Shown here: positions 21,935 to 31,050 of the stretch, in pieces
Layout: each line of letters starts with the position of its first letter
Position numbering within the stretch: the stretch's first letter is position 1
DNA from: Zopfochytrium polystomum
Taxonomy: Eukaryota > Chytridiomycota > Chytridiomycetes > Chytridiales > Chytridiaceae
Reading direction: 5' to 3'
Assembly (NCBI GenBank): GCA_025765615.1
Contig: JAIVFJ010000413.1
Location: 1-45,041, forward strand
Length of the DNA: 45,041 nt
Notes under the pieces: generated by a model
What the model was told of the DNA's origin: nothing
Database searches by the model: none
What the model saw: the letters and a program-made list of their open reading frames with translations, nothing else
Translations under genes and position numbers: made by a program

Positions 21935-23105
21935 GAGAATAAATTTCTAATTGGGCGAAAGTGGGATGGCCACGTCTTTTGCTAGGGAATCCCACTTCGT
22001 TTTGAGTGGAAGGCCAATGCGCGAGCCCTGGGTATCCTGTGCAGCCAAACTGGGGTGACCGCAAATTTGGACATAGGAAAATTGGGAAACCCATTGCACC
22101 TTTCTTGGGCGCACCAGTTCAGAGGCAACAGGGCACCCATGCAACAGTGGTGGCGTTCCCATTGCAACGAACATGGGATTGCCGCTCATTGGACCTGGCA
22201 ATCCCACCACACCTCCATTGGTTTTCTGCATTCAGTGTCGTCATTTGTAGATCCGATTTTTATTCAAAAACAGTCAAATCTCGAAGGAGAAACAATGAAT
22301 TCGCTAAGTCCAGAACGAGAACCCCACACGAACATCCCATTCAGACACTCATATCACACGCGTCCACACCCAAAACAGTAGTAAAATCGGTGGAAAGGGT
22401 TGTTTCGTTGGAGTTGGACAACAGTGAATCGCGAAGTTTCTGTGTTTTAATAAAAAGGTCAATGAGCTCACGTTTGTAGGCGTAGTAGCAACAGCAAATT
22501 CTCACCTTAACAGCTCTTTTCATTCCATTGCGTTTGTAGGTCAGGTGTGTCGAGATAATGGCGTCTGTGGCCCAGTCATTATCAAAGCGACCGAGATACT
22601 GGACTTTGTTTCTCGCCTTGTTTAATATGTCAAGTATTTTTCACAACTTAATTGAAGGAACTCACTTCTTTGCAGTACATGCACATTCTTTCTCTTGGAA
22701 TAGCCTTGATACGCACAAACGGCTCGTCTTTAATGATGTTGGTGACGATTTTCTAAAATTTAAGGTCAGAGTCAGACATCGAAGCCAGAAGAAAGCCAAG
22801 GACACGGGGGACGGAAAGGAAGGGAGTGGCCCAGTGAAGCGCGACGTGGGTGGGGGAGAAAGCCTTGGGGCGGAGGAGAAGCGGGCAGCAAGAAAGTAGG
22901 GCGTCGAGGGAGACTGCAAGGGCAGCGGCGTCGGCAGCAGGCTGGTAAGGATGGGTTGTTGGTGGAAGCAGGGACTAGGACGTGCAGGCGGGCTGATGGA
23001 GTACAGAGTTGTTGCGGGATTTGGCGGTGGATGTGACAACAATGTGCTGCAGTTGACGTTTGACGAGGGAGTGTGGTCGTTGGGGGTTGTTGTGGTGGGT
23101 TGTGG
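21935..23105. other. non-coding spacer after PPWD1 fragment
   Basis: No gene is recognised here. The + strand reads like old repeat DNA to about 22.55 kb and becomes GC-rich near 22.78 kb. Short ORFs exist in several frames but none resembles a known protein. Confidence 0.5.
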
Positions 23106-23895
23106 GGATGGAGGAAATTGCGGTGGGGGCCACTCCGGCCCCGTCGCCGCCCTCTTCCTCAAGCCAGCCGGCCATGACGTCGAGCCCTTCGACTGCATCC
23201 TCAACCGCCTCGTCGTCACCGCAACCCTCAACATCCACGAGAACGGCTCGCGCGTCCTCAAGCACTTCAGCCTCCCCGACGCAGTCTTCGCCGACGGAAA
23301 CATCTGCGACTGCGCACTGTCACCAGCAACCTCCTTCCCAAACCCGCGCAACAGCGACCTCGTCACCATCACAATCGTCCGCAGTATCTTTGTCCGCATC
23401 GTCCTCAACGCTCTCGTCATGGAGGGCGTCTACGTTCACCTCGGCAAGCTGCTGGTTGGGATTGAGCAGGCAACTGACAGCGATCTCGGTGTCAAAGTTC
23501 AGGGACGGCACCTTCGTGTTTGGCGACGTCCTGATCGGTGCCGGCGGCGTCCACTCAGCCATCTGCCGTGCGCTGTTTCCCACCCGCCAACCCGTCTCAA
23601 CTGGCATGGTCAGCTACTTTGGCATCGTCGACCGACCCCTCCTTCAGCTGGACCTTGCGCGACCACGACTTACGCTACTGCCAAATCCGGCGTGATCCGG
23701 CGCGTCTCGCCAGCTCGCCTGGTGCATCTTGGAGGTGAAACCCGACTAGATCGACCCGTGCAACGATGGCACCCGCTGCTGTTCGACCTCCGACAGAAAC
23801 GCGCAGAGTTCGCCGATATGGTGAGGAGGTGGAAGCTGCCGCAGGTCTTTGAGGCTATGATCGTCGGCGAGGCAGCGAAGGAAGGCGACGACTAG
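23106..23895 (+). pseudogene. broken FAD-dependent monooxygenase
   Basis: Remains of a class A flavin monooxygenase (salicylate-hydroxylase-like). One frame has a Rossmann-type start GGGHSGPVAALFLKPAGHDVEPFD (Gly-rich loop 23121-23140, closing acid near 23190). About 330 bases later another frame has DGTFVFGDVLIGAGGVHSAI, the second FAD-binding region (GDVLIGADGVHS in the family, here with D changed to G), followed by RALFP. The pieces are in different frames, there is no start codon for the first, and the C-terminal half is not recognisable, so this is almost certainly a decayed copy. Confidence 0.6.
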
Positions 23896-25534
23896 GGAAG
23901 CTGCTGATGAGGAGGGCGTTGGTGGTGGTCTCCGTTGCAGCGGTGACGAGATTGCGTGAGGTGGTGGAGGAGGGAGTAGGAGGAAGAGGAAGAGGAGGGG
24001 CAAATCCAACGTATGTGCGCATGAGGGTAACGGAGGTGGCGAGTGCAGAGAGGCCGAACAGATCTACAGTGGAGACGAGTCGCAAGGGTGGATCGTACGA
24101 GAACTGGTCCAGCGTGACAGAGGGGGCAGGATTCGAAGGGAAGAAGGGAGGAACTCACTCGAATTGCGGCATAGATCTGCGACCAATCTGCCAAACCCAT
24201 TGCCCTTTGCAATTGATAGCCATCCCTTGGCACGCGAGAGCCATCACTGCGGACACGCTTGCGATTTTCACCTGATCCTACTTCCCCACGGGGTTGCAGA
24301 ATCTTTGCCCCGTCCCATGGCAGTTGCCGCCTTTCCCATTCACGGACTATGAGCAGGCGATCACAATCAGAATCATCTGAGTTCAAACGAACTCAGTTCC
24401 AAAATTGAAACTTCAGTCAAATCGTCGATTGAAAGCGGCTCTGCAGCAACTGAAGGTTGACGTGATCCTTCTAGTATGTGAGTTTGATCAATTAGCGCAA
24501 TCCAGACAAACCTGGTATTCCTGCAATGGCAGAATGTGCACGCTGATCTGGTGGCGGCGGGAGACGATCTGATGCGGGTGGGATGGATCCGTCAACCTCT
24601 GCCCTCGGACCAAAGCTGCAATCGATGGTGCCATCTGTCTGTGGACATCCCTCGTCTTCACTTGAATCAAAGCCAGAGGCTGGCATTGACTGAGTCGAGG
24701 TGGATGCTCCTCTGGAAGGCGGGATGGGTGGGACAGGTGGGACAGGTGGGACAGGTGGGATGGGTGGGACGGGTGGAATTGAGGGGTTGTCGTTCTCAGA
24801 GCGCGCCTTTCCTCCCCTTTTTTGCCTAGAAGGGTTTCCTCTCTGAGGCGGAACTGCAGATGGCACTGCAGCTGGCTAGAGAACATTGGCCCGTTGGGAA
24901 CGGCGAAGTGCTGCAGGCTGGCCAGGAGCTGTGTTTGGAGTCGCTCCTGCTGCTTTCTTCTTCACCATTTGACCTTGTGGAGGGAGTCTGTCAGGAGATG
25001 AGATGAAGTTCGTCCAAGTCACCAGGGGAAAAAAACGTGAGATCGGAGCAGTCAGTCAGAGTTGTGTTGTCCTCCCCTCTCTAATCGTATCGAGAGGAAG
25101 CATCCTCACTGTAATGCACAGCGGCACGGTGTGATCAACATCACAGCTCTTTCCTGCTATTGGAGCGTCAAAGTTTGTCCACCCCTTTAATTACCCTCCC
25201 TCCTTATCTATTCTTGGCCCACTCTCTCTTATTACTTCATCTGTAGACTGTCACTGGACTGATTGTCACTGAGGGCTGACATACTACTTGCTGCTGAACG
25301 GCTGTAGGTGGGAATAGTTATTTTGATGTGTCCTTTGCACCTCCCTGTAGATTGTTTGCTATTCTTTAAAACCTGTGAGAAGGGCAACCTGTTTCACCTG
25401 CGCACAGGCAGCGGGCTAGAGAAGGAGAACAGTCACAGGTGAGGGACGAGGGCTTGTGACTCGCTGTGTGGGACACAATTCACCATACTTATACCACACA
25501 TAGATATTGATTGGTGATCTATTTGCCCTGGAAA
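23896..25534. other. repeat-like spacer with 9-bp minisatellite
   Basis: No clear gene. It contains the minisatellite at 24721-24774 and a minus-strand open stretch (24866-24492) in which that repeat reads as (V/I)PP units. The region from about 25.0 kb is probably the 5' flank of the transposon whose transposase starts at 25535. I could not find convincing CACTA-type terminal repeats by eye. Confidence 0.45.
24721..24774. repeat. 9-bp minisatellite, six units
   Basis: Six head-to-tail units of consensus GGGACAGGT (variants GGGATGGGT, GGGACGGGT). The G-runs on the + strand could form a G-quadruplex. In the minus-strand frame the units translate as Val/Ile-Pro-Pro. Confidence 0.85.
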
Positions 25535-28200
25535 ATGACTGGCCCTGGGCGACCGAAGAAATTGAAGCGATTTGGACATCTCAGCACTCCCAAAAAAGTT
25601 GTTTGCCTGTGCTGCTGGAAGATTGTCTCACGTCAAACTCGGGATCGCCACTGCTTAAAGCTCAGCCAGGAAAGAAAGAACAGCTCCAACCAGTTAAGCA
25701 TCAACAGACTTCCGCACAAAGAAGTCCCACAACCTGAAGGTGAAACAGAGCTCCAATTGGGAAGGGCTGAGGTTTGGGCTGCGTTTTATCTCCTCCTTCC
25801 TTTGTTGTGTTCCTTTTTTGATTGTATCCATAATTTAACAATGAACAAATCACTCTTGAATCCAAACCAAACATACACAGGACCAGGATATGGTTGGTGC
25901 TGCTGATGTGTTTTCTGTGAGAGAAGCCGCTCTTTTGGAAGAGAACTTTCAAAGCAAGACAGAAGAACCTGATGCAATGGCGATTGATGAGCTACACCAA
26001 GAGGAGATTGACATTCTGGAAAGTGAAACTGAAAGTGAAATCATCGAGATTGGACATGATAGTATTGAGACTGGTGGGAGTGTTGGAGAAGGGGAAACTG
26101 ATGGGGTTGGCCCCAATGATGAAATTCTGCGGAATCGTGAGCAGTCAACTTGTGATCTGCCCCTACAGACTACTGGGAAGCTCAAAGTCCCCGAAGGTGA
26201 ATTTGCTTTAATGGTCCCTTGAAAAAAAGGCTTATTTTCTATTGGAGGCCATTTGAGCCAATCCCAGCATGCTCAACTTCGATTGCAAGCTTTTAGATTG
26301 AAATTTCGAGTTCCAGTATCTGCTCTTGAAGCATTGCAATATGTGTATCCATCCGATGAGTATCCTGAGATTACTCATTTCAGTGTCAAGTCTATTCAGG
26401 CCACATTGAGGCGTGTTTCTGGGTATGTCGATGAAAAGTATGATTGCTGCATCAGAATATGCATGTGCTTCAGTGGAGAGAATTCAAATTTGAAGGAGTG
26501 CTTGTTCTGCAAACATCCTCGCTACGATGTGACCGGGCGACCATTTCAGCAGTTTCGGTATTTGCCTTTGACAACCAGGCTGCTGGGTCTGTTCAAGAAC
26601 CCAGAAACAGCGCTGAAGATGAGATACAGATCTGAATTCAAGGAGGAAAATGTTGGTGATATATCTGATGTCGTCAGTGGAACAAACTACAGAAAACTGT
26701 GCTCCACGAAAGTTGGAATTGGGTCACATACTTGCAGCTACAACTACTTTGCAGACCCTCATGATGTTGCTCTTGCATTCTCACTGGATGGTGTCAGTGT
26801 CTTCAAGAAAGATCGGCCAACCTGTTGGCCTGCAGCTGTGTTTCTGTACAGCCTTCCACCTGAAGAAAGATTTCACGAAGAAAACATTATGCCCATTGGT
26901 GTAATAACTGGACCAAACAAGCCCAAAGATATTGACTCTTTCTTATGGCCATTCATGAATGAGATGGTGTCACTTGCAGCTGGAGCACCAGCATTTGATG
27001 GATTTGAGCAGAAGCCATTTGTTTTGCGTGCATACTTGCTGAATGTCTTTGGAGATATGCCAGCAATGGCAATGGCCATGCAAATGAAAGGACCAAATGG
27101 ATATTTGCCATGCAGAGCTTGTGAGATTACTGGTTGCAAAGGAGGGAATGGAAATACTCTCTATGTTCCACTACATCGATCAGAAGAGCACAATCAACCT
27201 AAAACATTCGACCCAAGACAACTTCCAAAGAGGACCCATAAGAAGTTTCTTGCCACTGCAGCCAAGCTCAAAAGTGCAAAATCCTCTGCCGAAAAAGAAC
27301 GAATATCAAAAGCAACTGGAATCAAGGGACTGTCAATTTTGACGTATTGTCCTGGTGTGAAGCTACCAGCGTCATTCCCAGTTGACTTCATGCATGAGAT
27401 GTTTGAAAACGTGTTCAAATTGTTGTATGCTCTCTGGATGGGAACATTTACTGGGGTCAGCCCAAATGAGAGATTTGTTATCAGCAGCGACAATTGGAAG
27501 GAGATTGGGCGTCTTACTTGTGAAACAGGCAATACAATTCCCTCTGCTTTTGGGGCAAGGCTGGGTGATCTTTCCAACACTAAGACAATCTACACTGCTG
27601 AGCAGTGGTCATTCTGGTTCCAATATATTGCTCCAATAGTCCTCAAGCTTTCCCTCTCTGCCATCCACTATCAGCATCTTATTCACCTCATCAGGCTCAC
27701 TCGCCTCTGCTGCAAGTTCACTATTACTGCGAAAGATTTAAATTCTATATGGAATGGCTTTGCTGATTGGGTCACTGAATATGAACGGTTGTAGATTCTT
27801 TTGCCTCAACATACTGTAGGGACCTAATTGAAGATATTTTTTCAGGATTTACTGCTACAATAGCGTAGCTTATGTTTCAAGATGCCCTCTCACCATTCAC
27901 ACACTCCTGCACATTGCAGATTATATTCAAATCTCTGGTCCAGTTTGCACTTACTGGGCATTTCCAACTGAAAGATTTTGTGGACACTGCTTGCGAGACT
28001 GCAAAAATCGTAGAAGACCATATGTGACAATCTCCAACCGAATGTGCGAGTGCGAGCAGCTAAATCACTGCAAAAATATCTATAATCTGCATGAGGTGCT
28101 GTCATTGGAAAAAAGAGTGGATTTGACAAAAGAAACTGTTGCTGGAAGTCTTGAAGCATGTAAGTTGCGCAGTACAAACTTGTACTTCTTAAATTGCTGA
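25535..28200 (+). CDS. CACTA/EnSpm-like transposase (Tnp2 type), four exons
   Basis: Transposase of the Tnp2 family carried by CACTA-like DNA transposons. Exons 25535-25771, 25881-26196, 26248-27787 and 27846-28200 join in phase to an open frame of 815 residues with no internal stop. The N-terminus has an AT-hook-like GRPKKLKR and a short Cys/His cluster (CLCC...H). An acidic linker follows in exon 2. Exon 3 holds the Tnp2 core with candidate DDE residues in SLDGVSVF, VFGDMPAMA and FPVDFMHEMFEN, plus CRACEITGC. Exon 4 gives the C-terminal block SRCPLTIHTLLHIADYIQ and YWAFPTERFCG. Introns are 109, 51 and 58 bp. The stop codon lies about 15 bp before a TTAGGG tract, so the 3' end of the transposon is missing. 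CpG is scarce compared with the host genes to the left. Family assignment is from recognisable motifs. Confidence 0.8.
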
Positions 28201-28215
28201 CAAGACTTTAGACAA

Positions 28216-28232
28216 TAGGGTTAGGGTTAGGG
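28216..28232 (+). repeat. TTAGGG telomere-like tract, nearly three units
   Basis: TAGGG followed by two TTAGGG. It sits between the end of the Tnp2 transposon and the first retroelement, and it is the longest of four such tracts in the array. Confidence 0.9.
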
Positions 28233-28641
28233 AGGAGCCCAGTAGCTCAGTTGGTTAACACCTCTGAGTTTGCTGGTGAGGGGCGCCGGTTCGATCCCGG
28301 CAAAGGTCAGAGGGGAAGAGCGTCTAAAAACCATCCGATAAGGACACCCCGACCCTCCTCTGGTAGCCCCTGGTGGTTAGTACGGTGAAAGCCGTGCGAG
28401 GTAGCTCAAATAACGGGAAGGTACCTGGCACGCTACCCAGGTACTGGGCCGTCGCGGTTAAGTTGAGTGATGTCCTCCAATGACGGCTCCCCATAAGGAC
28501 AGCTAAGGAGACTATACTGACCGGCGCGACTGATGAGAGCGGCTACCGGTGTGCTAAGCATGCTCAAGGTTTCACGGTGCCTAGTGAATAAAGTTGAGCC
28601 CCAGTTGGGGGGCCTGAGGGTTCAACTCCCTCCTAGGTACG
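28233..28641 (+). repeat. shared 409-bp leader with tRNA-like promoter, copy 1
   Basis: Second copy at 34437-34845. Polymerase III-type boxes are TAGCTCAGTTGG (28243-28254) and GGTTCGATCCC (28288-28298), 33 bases apart. The B-box lies in a perfect T-arm hairpin (GCCGG stem, TTCGATC loop, CCGGC). A second T-arm-like hairpin (GAGGG, TTCAACT, CCCTC) closes the leader at 28616-28632. The 5' bases GGAGCC (28234-28239) could pair with GGCTCC at 28485-28490. It likely promotes transcription from inside the element; inferred. Confidence 0.8.
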
Positions 28642-29242
28642 CCCCCCCCCGCCCCCCTCCCGCCCACAGGTGAACTCCACGCGAAGCCTTAGGGCCACGC
28701 GCAGGGAGTTTCTGTCGCGGCGGGAGAAGGCAGGGGCGGCCCTCCGTTCAGCAGCAACACCGGCTACTCTGGACCTCATCTTCCATGGCGCAGACCGGCA
28801 GCCCCCCACCAGGGGTCCGCCACTCATATTTCGCCCCGTTTTCTTCCGAACCTCGTTGCATCACTCCACTCATTCAGCACCTCTTCACTGGCTCCGGTTC
28901 GCTCTCCACCACCTTGGTGCACCTTACGCCACCGACATCTCGCCAATTGGGCCTGGGCTGCGGTTGTTTGAGGCCTGGGTCGCAGAGGATAAGTTTGAGG
29001 CGTTTTGTGATTTCCTCCAATCGCACCCTTCTTTTTCTTTGCTCCCCAGCTTTGATCCGCTGCAGCCGCCTGCGCACGACCTGCGTCCCAACGCAGTACA
29101 GCGCGCAGAGTTCGCGTTTTTAACGCAGCGTGCCCGTTTAGCAAGATTTGCCATTCATCCTGACCTCCGCCGATCCATTGTTGATTCCATTCCTTCTCAT
29201 CTTTCAGACCCCTTCCTTTCTCGTCTTGTTCGCCGTCGTTGA
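28637..29242 (+). CDS. short ORF of the non-autonomous element, unknown function
   Basis: Open from just after the stop at 28634 to 29242. It has about 200 codons but no ATG in frame; the first plausible start is a GTG at 28670. The second half (FEAWVAEDKFEAFCDFLQS to HLSDPFLSRLVRRR) looks like folded, helical protein with a basic end. I see no similarity to LINE ORF1, endonuclease or reverse transcriptase. A different frame has an ATG at 28785 with a 112-codon Ser/Arg-rich ORF. Which, if any, is translated is unknown; a start upstream by splicing or non-AUG initiation would be needed for the first. Confidence 0.4.
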   Translation, partial: VRPPPPPSRPQVNSTRSLRATRREFLSRREKAGAALRSAATPATLDLIFHGADRQPPTRGPPLIFRPVFFRTSLHHSTHSAPLHWLRFALHHLGAPYATDISPIGPGLRLFEAWVAEDKFEAFCDFLQSHPSFSLLPSFDPLQPPAHDLRPNAVQRAEFAFLTQRARLARFAIHPDLRRSIVDSIPSHLSDPFLSRLVRRR

Positions 29243-29521
29243 GCTGTTGTCACTTTTATCCTCTCTTCGCACATATATGCCTTTTTTCCGCCTGTGCTTC
29301 TCCTTCGATTGCCATTGCCTCCTCTTCGTTTCCTACGCACATTTGTGACCAGGGTTTGACTCCTCATATTCAGTCCTTTCATCCTTTTCCTGTTTTCATA
29401 TCCTTAGTTGCATGGGTCTCTACTCTTCCGTCCACTTGTATGAGTCCTTTAACTTTCAAAGTTGCAGATTCCTCACCCTTTCCCTCGGGGGGGGTTGGAG
29501 CGAATAAATCCCGTTGAAAAG

Positions 29522-29533
29522 TTAGGGTTAGGG
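29522..29533 (+). repeat. TTAGGG x2 junction tract
   Basis: Two exact TTAGGG units directly after the element tail GTTGAAAAG. Confidence 0.9.
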
Positions 29534-31038
29534 GAGGAAAAACTTTGCAATTTTCGGGGGTGGCGATTGGCGGCGTCCGCGAGGCCGCCGCCGCCGCCGA
29601 CGCAGCCGCCTTCGATGGCGGCGGCGGGTGGTGTGGATCTCGCTTGCCGGCGTGCAGCGGGATCCGCAGCGCTGCGAGCGATCGCAGCGCTGGGAAGGAC
29701 GAGTCGTAAGCGTGGGATGCGATCCCCCTGGCTGGCCTGCGAAATTAGCAGTAGCAGGACGCTCTATGATCGTCGGACCCACGATCCCCCCCTCGGTGCG
29801 ACGCCGTCGGGCCGGCGAGCCCGACGCCCCGCAGCTCACCCCAGACCTCCCGCATGGGACGCGTTCCCCCCGCTCGGCCCGGGAAATAGAGTACCGGGAT
29901 GCGAAGGTGAGAGGGTGGGCAAGCCGTGTGTTGCTGGTTTGGGTGTAGTGCGACGTTCCTCCCTTGCCCCCGTCGCACGGGCGCTTGGGCGCCCTTCCCC
30001 TTCCCCTTCGATCTGCGCGGGGTAGTCCGCTACCCCCCGCTTTACGCACGGATCTCGTACTTCGCGGGTACGATCGAGAGGGGGTTGAGTCCCCCCTCCC
30101 GATCCTTCCTGCCTTGTCACGGTCTTCTTCGATTTAGCATTTTGGCGGCGCCTGGCGGCGCCACTCATCGGATTGGGGCGGCGCCTGGCGGCGCCGCCCT
30201 TCGGCTGTGCGGCGCCTTGAGGCGCCATCCTTTGGAATTGGGGCGCCTCGCAGGGCGCAACCCTTCGGATTAGGGCGGCGCCACGGGGCGCCACCCCTCG
30301 GTTCTGGGCGGCGCCTCGCGGGGCGCCACCCGTCGGGTCGGGGCGCCGCCCCCTCGGTTGGGAAGGCGCCTCGGGGCGTCACCCTTCGCGTTTCGGTCAG
30401 GTCGGCGCCTCTGGCGTCACCCACTCCGGATGGATGGGGCGGTTCCTGGTGCTCCGCCCCTCGGTTTTTCGGTTGCAGGCGGCGCCTTGCGGCGCCACTC
30501 CTCGCCTTCGGTTGGTTTTCCTTCTGCTTTTAGTTTTTGGCTTTGCTTTTTCATCGATTTTCGCATCCTCTTCGTTCCTTTGCTTTTCCTTCGTGCGGTG
30601 CTCATTTTTCGAGTTACGCTTTTGCCTGTTCGATTTGGCCCCCCTCTTCGCTTCGGATAGGGCGTTAGGTCTTTGCTTTCTCTTCGATCTTTGCTTCTTC
30701 TTCGATCCCTGCTTTTTCTTCGAATTTTGCATTACCCTTCGACTTATGCTTCTCTTTCTTCGACTCGCCCCCCCTCCTAGCGGGGGGGCCTTACGCATTC
30801 CCACCCCCCCCCTTTTTTTGGGGGGGGGCCGGGCCTCATAGTTTCCGTTGGTGGTTGTTCTTCGTTGGGTGTTAGTGTGGGTTTTTTCAAGGTTCGCCCT
30901 TTTTTCCCTCACGCCCGCACTCGGCGTATTCGGGCCTAGATGCAGGTCTCTAACTGTTGTTTCCACTTCATCATTGGGCCGGTGAGGGTGGATTCGATCA
31001 CCAAAACAGTTGTAGTAGATAATAAATTTCTTGAGGAG
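29534..31038 (+). mobile_element. TTAGGG-bounded 1.5-kb segment, possible second non-autonomous element
   Basis: Bounded on both sides by two TTAGGG units. Its start does not resemble the LINE leader. Its end (GATAATAAATTTCTTGAGGAG) has the same layout as the LINE tail: AATAAAT, then TTGA, then AG, then TTAGGG. The interior is GC-rich, with a GGCGCC minisatellite at about 30141-30520 and a CTTCGAT/TTTGCTT degenerate repeat at about 30660-30765. Minus-strand open frames (30294-29836, 30966-30397) are Arg/Ala/Pro- and Lys-rich repeat translations and are not convincing genes. No enzyme is encoded. Confidence 0.5.
30141..30520. repeat. imperfect GGCGCC minisatellite
   Basis: About nine degenerate units of roughly 38-45 bp. 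Each contains one or two palindromic GGCGCC sites and a CCNTCGGNTT-type spacer. Each unit can form a GC hairpin (GGCGCC...GGCGCC). Confidence 0.75.
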
Positions 31039-31050
31039 TTAGGGTTAGGG
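31039..31050 (+). repeat. TTAGGG x2 junction tract
   Basis: Two TTAGGG units between the GC-rich segment and the 5'-truncated LINE. Confidence 0.9.

Larger units (their letters stand above)
28233..29521 (+). mobile_element. non-autonomous retroelement with LINE 5' leader and LINE 3' end
   Basis: This 1.3-kb element starts with a 409-bp leader (28233-28641) that I read as identical to the leader of the LINE at 34437. It ends with a tail of about 75-85 bp (29447-29521) almost identical to the tail of the LINE copy ending at 34424: TTTAACTTTCAAAGTTGCAG ... AATAAATCCCGTTGAAAAG. Both are followed by two TTAGGG. Between them there is no endonuclease or reverse transcriptase, only a 190-codon open stretch unrelated to LINE ORF1 or ORF2. 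It can therefore only move with enzymes supplied by the LINE. The layout is like MoTeR2 relative to MoTeR1 in Magnaporthe (known system; homology not claimed). Confidence 0.75.

Noticed and set aside
23900..25534. CACTA-type terminal inverted repeats at the 5' side of the Tnp2 transposon.
   Set aside because: Looked for by eye and not found; without the 3' end there is nothing to pair with.
28233..28490. HDV-like self-cleaving ribozyme at the LINE 5' end, based on GGAGCC pairing with GGCTCC at 28485-28490.
   Set aside because: The pairing distance is long and I cannot draw the nested double pseudoknot; left as a note in the leader entry only.
28530..28537. CTGATGAG in the shared leader, a possible hammerhead ribozyme core.
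   Set aside because: The required GAAA and stem arrangement are not found downstream; the match is to eight bases only.
29836..30966. Minus-strand Arg/Ala/Pro- and Lys-rich ORFs in the GC-rich array segment.
   Set aside because: They follow the minisatellite period and the pyrimidine-rich repeat; composition explains the absence of stops.
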